A DNA stretch of 64,000 nucleotides from Trichosphaerium sp. ATCC 40318 (GCA_038496445.1 JALMLS010000631.1:145388-209387); one strand, 5' to 3'. Counted from the stretch's first letter, positions 1-11,129 are shown. The notes: generated by a model from the letters alone, not told the origin. Numbers and translations: made by a program.

Positions 1-202
1 TCGTAGTTTATTACAAAAGAACTTTCATCTATCGAAAAATGTTCGCCTGTAGGGTTCATATCTACTGGTTTAGGCCAAACCGTCTATTAATTTTGGTTTT
101 AGTGATTGTTGCATTGATTTCAAGGAAAAAACAAACCTGGCCAAGCGTCAAAGCCACAAAAGCCAACAGTAATAGCGCTTTTACGCTAAATCCACACGAC
201 AT
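1..202 (-). CDS. Secreted beta-N-acetylhexosaminidase (GH20), 5' end only
   Basis: The gene runs off the left edge. The chosen start at 202 begins a clear signal peptide (MSCGFSVKALLLLAFVALTLG). A 53-base intron (84-136, GTTTGT...AATAG) then joins to QTVWPKPVDMNPTG and HFSIDESSFVINY. The pairing of a WPKP motif just after the signal peptide with a following beta-strand segment is typical of the N-terminal GH20b domain of eukaryotic hexosaminidases. These are lysosomal or secreted enzymes that remove terminal GlcNAc/GalNAc from glycans and chitin fragments. The catalytic GH20 barrel is outside the window, so activity cannot be judged. An in-frame ATG at 286 would add 28 residues before the signal peptide and is less likely. 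Confidence 0.6.
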
Positions 203-416
203 GCGGAGTGTATACCGTTTTTTAGAAAAGTAGAGGTAAAGCTCCGCTAGAAATTCAAGTTTTTTCCTTGGTTTTGTTGAAAGCATGCGTGTACTCCGTT
301 TTTGGAAAGAAATGACTTTCGACGCATTAAAATCTATAGTCTTGTTCTCTCGTGGTAATAAAGAGCGAATCTACAAACTAATTTGTGACACCTTTATACA
401 AAAACTACAAACAATT

Positions 417-2649
417 TTATTCGTGAGAATGCCCAGTCTTTTTCAATTGTACTGACATGGCCTGTGAAGAAAACTGGTTAGTACTAAAGCGAAAAAGTTG
501 TTTGGTGCACAAAAAGACGAATACCATCAATATAATTACATACTTGTTTTGATATCATAGCCATCATGTTAGGTACAACTTTTGGCATGCTCATCGACTC
601 TGTCTCAGCTGGTGCACTTTGTGATCTCTCAATATCTTTTTCTTGTACTGGTTTACCTTGTTCACGCCTCTATTATGGCGTTGATTAATTACTACGACAA
701 GTTGACAACAAGATCGTTTACCTTGAGTTTGCCTTGAGCAATCATTTTTTCTCTTTTTTTGTGTAACCTACTTGCTGGCCTTCTAGACTTTGGTCTTCTC
801 TTTCTAAGAGATGTATAATTTCTACTCTTTTTTGAAAGCTTCGTAGGAGCCTTTAGCATTGCGCTTGATCTCTTGTAACTCAAATCTGATAGCAATGATT
901 GTGCTACACAAATAGTCAACTCAAAAGCTCCAAGGTTCAATTTAACGTACAAGCTGTGCTCGATTCTTCTGGGTCTGAGTCATCTTCGATATCGTTTGTT
1001 TTATCTAGTTGTACATTATCGTCAAGTGATACAATTGAGGTATCTTCTTGTTGGTTATTTTCTACTAAGTCTTCTTTTGGTTCTGGTTGTTTAACAATAA
1101 CGTCTGTCTTATTTACAGCGTTGTTGTAGTCTTCTTCCGATGCTTCCGAGTTTTCAAGCTCCACTTCGGGTTCTACTGCAGGTTCTAGCATAGGTTCTTC
1201 CTCTACCGTGGGTTCTTCAACTTCAGGTTCTGCGACTTTAGGTTCCTCTATTTCCGGTGTATAATCTAATTCTTCTGATTCCTCGAGTTGTACTTCAGGT
1301 TCTAGTGTAGGTTCTTCCTCCACTGTGGGTTCTTCAACTTCAGGTTCTACCTCTACTTCAGGTTCTAGCATAGGTTCTTCCTCCACTGTGGGTTCTTCAA
1401 CTACAGGCTCTACCGCTGCTTCAGGTTCTTCTACTTCAGGCTCTACTTCAGGTTCTACCTCTACTTCAGGTTCTAGCATAGGTTCTTCCTCCACTGTGGG
1501 TTCTTCAACTTCAGGTTCTACCTCTGGTTCAGGCTCTTCTAGTTCAGGTTCTTCGAATTCGGGTTCTTCTATCTCTGGCGTATCAGCTACTAAGATATTC
1601 TCCTTGTCAACATCATCAGATCCAGTAATATTTTCTTCAGATGGTTTGCTGACAACAATTGAAATATCTCGCCTTTCTTCCGTGGGTGTATTAATAAATA
1701 CTGAATCACCTGCCGGTGTACTAACAATTACTGATTGACTAGTCGTAGGAGAGAAAGGAGACGTCTGAATAAATACAGACGACTCACTATCTTCATCACT
1801 GTAATCGGTATTGATAACATTCTGTATGCTCTTATGAGATAAACTCTCGCTTTCGTGAGTGTCTACTCTATATGGTTCAATAAGATCCTTTTGTCTTTGT
1901 AGTATGCCTATGCTACTTGATTGAGGCATTTCAATGCGTATAGTCTCCTCACTAGATGATAGAGACTTGTTTGATTCGAGCTTCTCGCTGCTACGCTTTT
2001 TAGAAAGCAGATCAAGTTGCCCTGAAGAACTCTTTGTAGGAGCTTTAATGCTAGGTTCATTGGAAAGACTCAGACTTAGTGAGATGTCTTTTGATGCTGT
2101 AACATCTGTAAAATCGTCTGTGGTTGTAACAGTGTGCACGGCTAATACTTGTGCGCTTGCTTCGTATTCGATCGCAGTACTGTCATTTGACACGGCGGAA
2201 TTTTGAGTATTCTTTTCATTGTTTTGTGGTTTTGGAGTCGGTGGCGAACTGTCTTGCGATAGGGAGGGCGGTCTGGATAAAGTTAGTATAAATTAACACT
2301 AATAAAGCTTGATGTACCTGTAAGAAGTTCCTACGCTATTTGAAGAGAAGTCATTAACTTCTAAAGGTGTATCAATGAGTTTGGGTGAACAGGAATAAAT
2401 GTGCAAATGATCGCGACTATTTAGGCGTCCTGTACCTTTCAACGCTTTACCGTCATAATTAACGTGCTGTTTTTGCTTTCTGCGTGTAATGTCAGGTCAG
2501 TTATGCATTAATTAACGTACTCATTCAGTAGCGGTGTATTGCCTTCAATAGGGCGCCCTAACACAAATTAACAAAAAACATACAAAACTTTCGAACGCGA
2601 ATACTAACAAAGATTCCGTACCCTTTTCTTGTGAGCAGCAACTGCCCAT
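417..2649 (-). CDS. Dually lipidated, acidic Glu-Pro repeat protein (unknown function)
   Basis: Seven exons can be joined in frame. Introns at 2273-2317 and 904-950 have good branch sites, and more lie near 2480-2520, 2560-2620, 676-715 and 450-530. The start at 2649 gives MGSCCSQEK, a textbook N-myristoylation site (Gly2) beside cysteines suited to palmitoylation. The protein therefore probably sits on a membrane, as LAMTOR1-type anchors do, but no LAMTOR1 domain is recognised. The middle carries tandem EPEVEEPTVEEEPMLEP units encoded by a minisatellite. The C-terminal exons are basic (RKRRPKSRRPASRLHKKREK) and then mixed, ending near TGHSHE. An upstream ATG at 2756 fails because its exon does not splice in frame. 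The gene is head-to-head with DUS3, with 133 bases between starts. Confidence 0.65.
1168..1565. repeat. Minisatellite encoding Glu-Pro repeats
   Basis: Near-identical tandem units such as ggttcttcctccactgtggg followed by ttcttcaacttcaggttct recur at least four times. They occur in variable higher-order blocks of roughly 48-100 bases. On the minus strand they encode the acidic EPEVEEP/TVEEEPMLEP repeats of the surrounding gene. The low-complexity Ser-Gly frame on the plus strand is a shadow. Copy number should vary between strains. Confidence 0.8.
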
Positions 2650-2782
2650 CTAAAAAATTCACTATCCACGGGGAAAAGGTAAGTTTCTCCTTTGGCGTTG
2701 TTTGGTCGCTTAGTTGTTGTACTGTTAAGATTATCAGAAATCTTGTTAAAATTCATAATTTCATTAAATATCAAAATACACA

Positions 2783-5285
2783 ATGAAACGGGCAGCAGAA
2801 GGCACTGCGGAGTTAGATGGCGACAGAGCCAAAAAGCAAAAGGTTGAAGGAAAGGCTGAAGAAACAGAAGTAAAGGATACTGCTATTAAAGACGTCCCTG
2901 CACCGAATGTACGCGTAAAATGAAGAAAATAGAGATTCTAACTTCGTAATTAGATGCCTAGAAAGAATCTGTCTAAGAAGCGTAAAAGCATGAAGAATTT
3001 CTACAAGGAGCAAACGAAACTCCTAACAGCAAAACACAAAGTACTTTTAAATTTTAACTACGCTAAATAGCCTCTAGTATTGTAAGGCAATGATAGCAAA
3101 GGGAAGCTGCAAATTTCTAGAGTACGCAACAAATAAAAACTTGTAAGTACCGTACTCACGTTAAAAAGAACCTGTAAATACGATCACGATATGGAAGGCT
3201 TTCTGGCAACAAAACCAGCCGATATTGGAGACAAATGCTTTTCTTATGACAAGTATGGCATGTACGTAAACTGGATAACCCTCGTTCTTTTGCTTAGTTA
3301 TTTTTAAAGCTGTCGTTTCGGTTTGGGTTGTAGATTTGGTGCGAGCCACATTAAGGGTACAGAAGTTATTGTAAAGCCTGACGTACGCGAAATATGGCTT
3401 TATTTATGATTCTAACCACAACAACAGGCAAAAGAACTTAACTCTGATATTGACAATTTCCCTGACAAGCGTGTGATTACGCGAGTCCGAAAGTTGAAAC
3501 AAAAGAACTTCAAAGCAGCGAAAATGATACAGGTACATAATTCTGCTTATGACACTTTGATTTTTGTACATGGCAACAAAATCACTACAACTTGCCTAGA
3601 CTTATTATTATTGATGTCTAACTGTTGTATTTTGAAAAGAAAATAGAAGGTACACCAATGCCTTTAGCTTCTGGATGGTTTGCTAATCTTGGTATCGAGC
3701 CGCGAAATAAAAAAGAAGTAAGCACAAATTACTTTTTTTGTATTTAATCTATTTTTATGTATATTGACATTTGTTTTACAAGGTCGACTTTAAGAACAAA
3801 CTCATTCTCGCACCTTTAACTACTGTTGGAAATCTACCTTTCCGTGTTATTTGTAAGCAATGGGGAGCAGATATAACAGTATCAGGTACAGTTGGCGAAG
3901 AAAAAAAGCATTCTACTTTTGTGCTCCAAATGTTGACAGATTTCTTTAGAAATGGCAGTTGCTAGTGAAATTTTAAAAGGAAAAATGAGCGAATGGACTC
4001 TATTAAAGCGACATAAATCTGAAGACGTATTCGGCGTTCAATTATGTGGTAACAGAGTTGGTGTAATGACACGTTGTGTTGAAGTCTTAAATGAAAATAC
4101 AAGCATGGATTTTATTGATATAAACGCTGGATGTCCTATAGACTTAGTGTTCAACAAAGGCCAGGGATGTGGTCTGTTACAACGCGTATCTCGTTTAGAA
4201 AAAGGCACGTGATTAAAGCACTAACTAGTACTTTTTTGGATTTTCTTTCAGAAAGTAGCTTTGCTCACTTTTATGTCCAGTTGTGCGTAGTATGGCTGCT
4301 GTATCTACAGTACCTATTACTCTAAAGACAAGAACTGGTATTTACGCAAAGAAACGTGATGTTATAACCAAATTATTCCCAAAAGTTGCTGATTGGGGAA
4401 TATCAGCTGTATGTCTTCACGGTATGTTTGTAAACATTCATTAGTACTTTTTTTTTTGATACCTTCATAGGTCGTACCAGATTTCAGAGATACTCCGGAC
4501 TAGCTGATTGGAACTACATCAACGAGTGTACGAGAGTTACTGAGCTTCCTTTTATTGGTAATGGTGATATCTGGAGCTGGGAAGAGGCGCGTTAATATAA
4601 AAACCTACTCAAATTGTGTCTGATTATTTTAGGCTGTCGAGAAGTTAGATGGCGGTGTTGCTTCACTCATGTTGGCTCGTGGTGCTATTATTAAACCATG
4701 GCTATTTACAGAGATTAAAGAAAGACGACACATCGACATGTCATCAAGCCAGAGATTTGAATTGATAAAAGAATACACAAACCAAGGTCTATACTATTGG
4801 GGCAGCGATTCTCATGGTGTAGAACGTACACGCTACTTTTTGCTGAATTGGTATGTTACGCTCGAATTAATAGTCCGTTTTTAATATAAAATAGGCTATC
4901 TTTCCTCTGTAGATACCCTCCTGTGGCCTTATATGGTACGCTGTTATTCTGGAATGATACAATGAGTTTTTGTTTTGTTTTTTGATTCTCATGGTGATAT
5001 AGAGCGTTTCCCTAAAATGAATGAAGCTCCACCATCAGATATTGTATACAGAGATGATTTAGAAACACTTATGGCTTCTCATTCTATTGAAGACTGGATA
5101 AAACTGTCCGAAATGAGTACGTCTTATTTCTTTTCTACAAATTTTATTTTTTTGTACACATTGCTAATAAGTTTTTTTTAGCACTTGGACCTGTTCCAGA
5201 GGGATTTAGTTTCCAAGCAAAGCATAAAGCCAAGTCTTATGATGCAAAGATTAAAAATGAGTCTGTTGCAACAGAATGGGGTTAG
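2783..5285 (+). CDS. DUS3: tRNA-dihydrouridine(47) synthase, DUS3
   Basis: FMN-dependent enzyme that reduces uridine 47 of tRNA. About 13 exons join into one protein. It has a charged N-terminus, then two CCCH zinc fingers: [21 protein letters not shown] with C-X8-C-X5-C-X3-H spacing, and [22 protein letters not shown]. The flavin barrel follows, with [20 protein letters not shown], the catalytic-loop region [27 protein letters not shown], and [10 protein letters not shown]. The end ([19 protein letters not shown]) matches the eukaryotic Dus3 C-terminus. Two introns need GC donors (4205-4280 and 4587-4632), and homology fixes both frames. The stop lies only 23 bases from the stop of the next, convergent gene. 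Confidence 0.93.
4205..4280 (+). other. GC-AG intron in DUS3
   Basis: Donor GCACGT, acceptor GTCCAG, 76 bases. Using this junction restores RVSRLEKVVRSM, which aligns residue for residue with the Dus3 family pattern in this loop. No GT donor in the exon gives an open frame. Confidence 0.75.
4587..4632 (+). other. Second GC-AG intron in DUS3
   Basis: Donor GCGCGT, acceptor TTTTAG, 46 bases. The junction gives [14 protein letters not shown], as expected for the family. The two GC donors copy the local GTACGT pattern with T2 changed to C. Confidence 0.7.
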
Positions 5286-5308
5286 GCTAGATAACCTTTT
5301 AACTGCAC

Positions 5309-6215
5309 TTAGTAAAGCCATCCCAAAATACTAAACAGCGTGGCAATGTCATCATTAGTTTCGTTGACTATGGGCGGCTGTGATTCTACAACTGTTGTAT
5401 TACTTCGTGTTGTATTTGTTTGTAATGAATTTAATTCTTGATTTGATGTAAGACGTTTTATTGTCTCTTTGTCTTCTCTTGCTTCTTGTTTTAGTTTGTA
5501 AATCTAGATTTCGTAAGTTTTGGTTGTTTTGTTCGTTGTTGTCTCTGGTGGAACGTTTTGTTTTAAGATTCATACTTGGTTTCTGAATTTCTTCATTGCA
5601 ACTCTGCGCTTATGTGTTACATATCGTAATTGTTGTTGGTGGATTTCGAAGTCGAGGCTTCTTTGACCTTTCGCCTGCAAAAAAAAACATTAATAAACGT
5701 GATTAATTATTTTTGGTGCGTACCGCTTGAATTTGTTTTCTTAGTGATGTGACTATAGAAAAATACTCCCTAGAGATATTTCTGGTTTGTTCTATTAAAC
5801 CTTCAAGAAGAATGACTCGCCGACGAAGTGTTTTTTGAATTGAAGTTGTGGCAGTATCTAGATAGATTATTAATCACAACAACTATACGGTAACCACTAC
5901 ACCACTAATAGCTAACTGTACCTTGTACTATTAGTATAGAAAAACTGCATACAAGCAATAAAAACGCCAACGAAATTTGTCTAAAAAGTTGTCAGTATTT
6001 CTTTGATTGAGAGTAGAATTCCCAACGTACGCTATTGTTGTCTTTGGGTGTTTCAACAGTGCCCATTCTTCATAATAATGAAGTATTATTGCTTGGCACG
6101 CGTAATCAATGCAGTTAATCGATATTGTAGGCTTACAGACGCTACAAATATCGTGTGCGTAAGGGTTTGGGAATAGCCAGCGCGTTGTTTTAGGATGATT
6201 GGTTGTTTTTGGCAT
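5309..6215 (-). CDS. Membrane-anchored coiled-coil protein, unknown
   Basis: Five exons join in frame. The order is a short cysteine-containing N-terminal region (DICSVCKPTISINCIDYACQ) and a transmembrane helix (AQISLAFLLLVCSFSILIVQ) created by splicing out the intron that ends CTTTTTAG. A long charged alpha-helical region follows (TSIQKTLRRRVILLEGLIEQ, MKKFRNQIYKLKQEARED), then a hydrophobic end (TLFSILGWLY). A single-pass anchor with a coiled coil suggests a tethering or scaffold protein, but no family is recognised. An ATG at 6284 is possible. The start at 6215 (MPKTTNHPKTTRW) is preferred because it lacks the extra unrelated leader. Confidence 0.6.
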
Positions 6216-6565
6216 AGTGCGTTGATGAGTTGCTACAAGCGTTGTGGTAAATAAATTTGATAGATACGAGATGTGGATTATCAATCTCGAGGAGTTACAC
6301 TATTTTTGGCCTCAAGCACCTCACAATGTAATACACTTCATAATAGTATCGTTCTACCAGCTCATCAGCGGTACTTGGGTTCTAATACCCCTTGTCACGT
6401 TCTAATAGACCTTGTCACGGTAACGATGCTTGAAAATAACATAGATGCGTTCTAAGCGCCAACAGGCGAACTAAGCAACACGTGGTGGTCAACCGCTACC
6501 AGCGCTAGTATTATGAAGTGGGGTTTTGAAAGGGTTAAGGAACCCCAGCCTCATTAGTAATTAAC

Positions 6566-7312
6566 ATGGCAAGAGTGACAAGGGTACCAGCGATGTCTTT
6601 TTCACTAAAAGCTCTTATCCTTACAATAATCTAGGCATTATCACATGCAGTAACACGACGAATACGTCTCAAGAGCAAACAAACCTCAAAGAGAGCAAGG
6701 GATGGCGTTAGTGTCCGGTTTACGCACGACAGCGATACACCCGACATGATAATAATACCTGCCCCTATATTACATGCTCCTGACCCTCTTACAAGTATGT
6801 TTTAATAATACAAGTTTTTCTGTAATCTTTTTTTTTTTTTGGGTAACATGTTTACCATTAGACTCTGATGTATTCCTGAGAATGCTAAACAAAGCGGAGG
6901 CTGAAGCAAAAGTACGTTATTAGTAAACGGTATTTGAGTCCAATTTTCTAACAACGGTACTTCGTGCAGGCGTGTGAACCTGTTGTAGATCCGCGCGGAA
7001 AATTCGTGGAGGCGGACCCAAGTGTACAGTTTAGGCCAAGAGCCGGGCTAAGCCTGTCTGGTTACAGAAAACCAGGCATTAGGTCCGCTCCACTATCAAC
7101 ACTAAAAAGCCCTTGGTACGTGCAATAATAGTTTTAAAAACCTCGAACAAATCACGTGTGAAATGTGGTTTTAAAAAAGTATTGTAGTTTTTTAACTTTA
7201 TCGTTTCAGGCGGTGCGCAAAAGCAACAGCCTTGCGGCGTTCAGAACCACGAACCAATAATAGCAGAACTCGCTTTCTTATAGCAAAAACTCGGAGAAAA
7301 GAACGCACCTAA
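6566..7312 (+). CDS. Unknown basic protein
   Basis: Five exons join in frame from MARVTR across introns such as 6584-6634. The product has about 155 residues. It is strongly basic at the N-terminus (HAVTRRIRLKSKQTSKRARD), has a middle segment TPDMIIIPAPILHAPDPL, and a Pro/Arg/Ser-rich stretch (SVQFRPRAGLSLSGYRKPGI) that looks unstructured. It ends in RTRFLIAKTRRKERT. The composition suggests a nuclear or nucleic-acid-associated protein. No domain is recognised. Consistent splice phases across four introns support it being real. Confidence 0.5.
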
Positions 7313-7612
7313 CGGTAGAAGCGTAGAAACGGGGAAAAAAAGAAAACCTATTATCTTCTAAAGCGCTAGTCTTCGCGTATTTTAGGGCTAGTAAAATTGA
7401 ATAATACTAGAAGTAAAACTGTACAGAATAAATACGACGAATTATGACATTTTTGAAGAATTCTGCCACTAGGCGCTAAGAATTCAACAGGCAATTCAGA
7501 ATTCTTCCCTTCTTTACTTTCTTTGACTTGTCAAAGTTTTAAACGGCTCTCAATGGCTTGAAATGAACTGATACTTTTGTAAGAGTATTCCCGTTGCTTG
7601 GTGTGTATGATT

Positions 7613-8214
7613 GATGGCAAATCAAAACTTTTTACAGGCTTGCAAGACGAAAAAAGATGTTGACACCGCAATTCGGATTAATATCGATAAAGTGGTAGTT
7701 TTAAGGTACACTCGCGTAATTTTCAGCAACACTAACCGAAATTCAAGATTTGGCAAAGCGAATACTATCGAAACCATGATGCAAGACGAAGTTGTGCGTA
7801 GAAAGCGATATTTCTAACAGTTTGAAGCTAAAATGCGAATAGCTACGCAAAAGCGAGAAACTTATCTCAAAAATGGCATGTGTATTCGCAGTAGACATAG
7901 ATGACGTACCTATTTACGTTGAATACTTTGATATTTCTCTGATTCCAGCTACTTTATTCTTTTTCAACGCTCAGCACATGAAAGTAGACTTCAGGTACGC
8001 AAAATACGATAAATCGTTAGAACAACATCAAGTCTAACACTTAAAAAGCACACCTGATCACACAAAATGGATAGGAGCATTCAAGACTAAGCAAGATTTT
8101 ATAGACTTGGTAGAAACTATTTATCGAGGTGCAATGAAAGGCAAATATATTGTTCCTAGCCCCATACCAAGGGATCGTGTACCTAAGTATAGTCTGCTAT
8201 ACAAGGGTATATAG
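7613..8214 (+). CDS. TXNL4B: Thioredoxin-like U5 snRNP-related protein TXNL4B/DLP
   Basis: Pre-mRNA splicing factor of the Dim1 family with a thioredoxin fold and no redox active site. The four exons give [20 protein letters not shown], then [40 protein letters not shown] and [20 protein letters not shown], ending [16 protein letters not shown] and [20 protein letters not shown] and a C-terminal LLY motif separate TXNL4B from its paralogue TXNL4A (Dim1). One donor is GTGCGT (after DEV). The length, about 145 residues, is normal for the family. Confidence 0.92.
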
Positions 8215-8220
8215 CCACGA

Positions 8221-8256
8221 TGTGATGCTTCGACATCACAGCACCTTGTACAGGTG
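8221..8256 (+). other. Two adjacent hairpins just after the TXNL4B stop
   Basis: tgtgatgcttcgacatcaca forms a 7-base perfect stem with a 6-base loop at 8221-8240. The next bases, caccttgtacaggtg (8242-8256), form a 5-base stem. They begin seven bases after the stop codon, so they are probably a 3' UTR structure. A small RNA is possible but unsupported. Confidence 0.4.
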
Positions 8257-8355
8257 TTGAAGGAGGCTTCTGTTCACCCTGACGTCAAGGATGGCATACA
8301 AACAAAATAATATTTTAAACATACGAACTTAGTGTACGTCCTAATCAATACTTTT

Positions 8356-8655
8356 CTATGTATCTTTGAACGTAACTGAATGCTCGTAGTTCAGTTCAGT
8401 GGACAACACCCGGGTCAAAAACTCACCATGAAGTGTATGAGCATAATAAAACTCAATTTTCTTTACGCTTAAAACGACCTTTAAAGTACTATCGAATAGG
8501 CGAACAAGATTGCACGATCTAACCCTGTTGCAGAAAAATAGTAATTTACCTTCCTGAATTTTTGATTTCAAAGAATGGCGGAAAAGTAGTTTATTTTTGT
8601 AGGTTGCAACTTGGAAACTCCAAATTATGACTGGGTGACATACAAATATGTCGAA
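8356..8655 (-). CDS. Possible small gene or exon between TXNL4B and the beta-prime-COP-like gene
   Basis: An open frame of about 100 codons runs from after a TAG at 8656 to the stop at 8356. It reads FDIFVCHPVIIWSFQVATYK early and NLVRLFDSTLKVVLSVKKIE later. No ATG opens it, so it would need an upstream exon. An acceptor AATCATAG sits exactly at its 5' edge. Codon use looks protein-like, but no family is recognised and neither flanking gene needs it. Confidence 0.3.
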   Translation of the reverse strand, partial: FDIFVCHPVIIWSFQVATYKNKLLFRHSLKSKIQEGKLLFFCNRVRSCNLVRLFDSTLKVVLSVKKIEFYYAHTLHGEFLTRVLSTELNYEHSVTFKDT

Positions 8656-8812
8656 CTATGATTACTGTCAACGTGGCTTTTTTTTTGTTGAACTTGTGTC
8701 ACACACAAATATATTCCAAAACCCCAAACAATTTGGTTAATATTATTGCCGACGTTGATTACTTTATTCGTCTATCAACATACATAAAGCAACATCTCCG
8801 TCAATATTAACA

Positions 8813-9937
8813 ATGAAAGTAACACTATCAACAACCACACCACGTGCTAAATGTTCTGTTTTCTTCAATACGAAACCTCATATTGCATGTGCTTTAAAAG
8901 ACGGACAAGTTGAAATATGGAATTGTGAAACTAAAACAAAGATTAAGGCATGGAAACCTTTGCAATCTGGTACCACACATATTTGTTTCCGTGTAAATCT
9001 AATCACAAAATAGATCAACCGTTACGCACTATTGCTATAACAAGTGATGATAAGTTCCTAGCCACTGCTGGCGACGAAAAAACGTAACTTTCCATTTTGC
9101 TACAATGTGTCTAACTATTGTCAACAGGATAGTTGTTTATGACATGGACACTGAAAAGTGTGTTGCAACGTTGCAAGGCCATACAGATTTTGTACGCACA
9201 ATCAGATTCTCATCTGACGATTCTATGATACTATCAGCAAGCGATGACTTTACCATAAAGTTGTGGGATTGGAAAAAGCAATCTGCCTTATGTACTGTTT
9301 AAGAACTTGTAATTTGTATTTTATGTTATTAATTTCTTTAAAGGTAGCTCAGTGGTTCACTCTCACTACGTCATGTGCGCTGTATTTAGCCCTGATGAAA
9401 AGTACGTCGCTTCAGCTTCGTTGGACAAGACTGTAAAGGTGTGGGCAGTAGCTGATTGTGCGTGTAACCAAAACTTATTGCCAACTAACCTTCGGTACAG
9501 TATTGAAAAATACCAATCCTTCACCAATACAAGTTCTCGAAGGTCACCAAAAAGGTGTAAACTGCGTTTCCTGGGATGGAGATCATATTGTTTCAGGTTC
9601 TGATGATCATTCAATAGCCGTATGGAACGGTTTAAAGGTAACACAAACAGAAATCGAAAATTAACTAACGGCGTTTAAGGGAGAAAGACTTTCGAGCATT
9701 GACCAAGCTCATGATGCCAACGTATGTTGTGTCTTAAAGCACAACAATTTTATCATATCATGTGGTGAAGACAACAAGTTATATGTATGGGACCTTAAAT
9801 CTGGAGCGAAGAAATCTAGCTATTCTTCTGATGATAGCAGATATTGGTGGGTGTCCTACAATAGCTCTTCAAACTTGATTGCAGCATGTCATGATAAGGG
9901 GCTTCAACTGTTTGTATCTGAGCAAAAAAGTGATTAA
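8813..9937 (+). CDS. Single-propeller relative of coatomer subunit beta-prime (COPB2/Sec27)
   Basis: WD40 protein assembled from six exons. The repeats include ALKDGQVEIWNCETKTKI, DDKFLATAGDEKTIVVYD, SASDDFTIKLWDWKKQ, SHYVMCAVFSPDEKYVASAS, LEGHQKGVNCVSWDG and CGEDNKLYVWDLKSG. KLWDWKK, HYVM..VF and ASLDKTVKVW are the signature of the first propeller of beta-prime-COP, the COPI subunit that binds cargo dilysine signals. The protein stops after seven repeats (about 330 residues). Full-length beta-prime-COP has about 900, with a second propeller and an alpha-solenoid. No continuation was found before the next gene. It may be a shortened COPI subunit or a paralogue with a separate role. Confidence 0.8.
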
Positions 9938-10232
9938 AACAACCACTTCTAACCTCACTATTTTCGCACATTGTCCATATTCACTTACAGCTGCTCCTTA
10001 ACTTTTGTATTTTTTTTGAGTGTTATCCTATCAGCTGGTTACTTCCACTGTTAAATTGGACAATGAATCTGACCACCCACAAAGCGACACTGTGTATTTA
10101 ACAAAATGTGAGAAAACGCAATAGACTCAAATTGTCCTTTTATCATCATCACTCGGACACGTTTGTCATACATAATTTTAGTTCTTCATTGGATGCGATA
10201 TTTATTGTGAACATATTAAAAGTGCTTCCAGT

Positions 10233-11129
10233 TCACATGACAAGGTGGTTATAAGCATTGAAAAGCAGCGATGATGTATATACATTAAGAAAAACACGAT
10301 CAATAAAGTGTGTCAACAGGGGCGAGGGAGCTATTATTGCAATCACTGTAACTATCCGCCACCACCACGTCTTCCCTGCAACACTGTAGAATACTTTTTT
10401 TTCCAAATACAAATACACTGGTTGAATAACAAAATAGACAAGAGCAGGAAGACCAAACCAAAAATCATAATTTTTTGCCAACTGAAATGGTACTACATGT
10501 GTCACACCTGACCAAAAGAAAACACCCCAAACACCTCCAATGGGGTAAGCTATCTTTCTAAACATACGTGCAAAAGAAAGGTTCCATCTCTTAGACCAGA
10601 ATTCAGTCACTGACTTGCTTAAAACAGGATTGTCGAAATGTGGAAAGTTTTCTTTTCTATTACAGGCCAGAGCCATGCCTATGTCAAATAGTTTATATAA
10701 AATCTCTTCCGACGCATATATAATAGGCCCAGTAGTAATATAGAGTGAAACAGACGAGTGCCTCCTGAGTAGAATTACAATATCAAGAATAAATAGCCAG
10801 AACGCCAATAATACGCTTCTAGATATCAAAAACCGCGTTTTCGACTGTACTAAAGGCGTTGCGTAGTCATCTGGATCAAATGGCAGTAGCAATCGTAGCC
10901 ATAGCGCAAGTGGCGACTTTAGGTCTTTGTTTAGCGTTAGACGTTGTATTGCAGTTAAAAAATATACGCCCATCACAAAACGCTCCGCAATAGTGTCAAA
11001 CAACGTAGGAATAGCGAATAAAACACCGGAGAGCAACAATCGTGCAAATAACCATGCACCAGTTGCATTTACCAAAGAAGCGATCAGAGTACTACCAAGT
11101 ATCACTGATGTCCCGTAAAATGCCTCCAT
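10233..11129 (-). CDS. Wax synthase-like membrane-bound O-acyltransferase
   Basis: A single-exon protein of 298 residues with about eight hydrophobic segments. Near residues 185-215 it has FWSKRWNLSFARMFRKIAYP, the FWxxRWN motif of plant and fungal wax-synthase-like acyltransferases (MBOAT-2 family). It is followed by GVFFWSGVTH, whose His is the expected catalytic residue. Such enzymes esterify fatty alcohols, sterols or similar acceptors with acyl-CoA in the ER membrane. The substrate cannot be read from the sequence. Lack of introns contrasts with most neighbours. Confidence 0.75.
   Translation of the reverse strand: MEAFYGTSVILGSTLIASLVNATGAWLFARLLLSGVLFAIPTLFDTIAERFVMGVYFLTAIQRLTLNKDLKSPLALWLRLLLPFDPDDYATPLVQSKTRFLISRSVLLAFWLFILDIVILLRRHSSVSLYITTGPIIYASEEILYKLFDIGMALACNRKENFPHFDNPVLSKSVTEFWSKRWNLSFARMFRKIAYPIGGVWGVFFWSGVTHVVPFQLAKNYDFWFGLPALVYFVIQPVYLYLEKKVFYSVAGKTWWWRIVTVIAIIAPSPLLTHFIDRVFLNVYTSSLLFNAYNHLVM

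Noticed and set aside
1325-1738. Ser-Gly-Thr-rich open frame on the plus strand
   Set aside because: It is the antisense of the Glu-Pro minisatellite. Its regularity comes from the repeat, and the minus frame is supported by intron phases on both sides.
2700-2756. Earlier start for the lipid-anchored gene (MNFNKISDNLNS...)
   Set aside because: That exon ends in phase 0 while the next exon needs phase 1. The internal ATG at 2649 gives matching phase and a lipidation motif.
8221-8280. Possible C/D box snoRNA (tgatg ... ctga) after TXNL4B
   Set aside because: The C box does not match RTGATGA, there is no terminal stem joining the boxes, and internal hairpins would block guide function. Recorded only as a 3' UTR hairpin pair.
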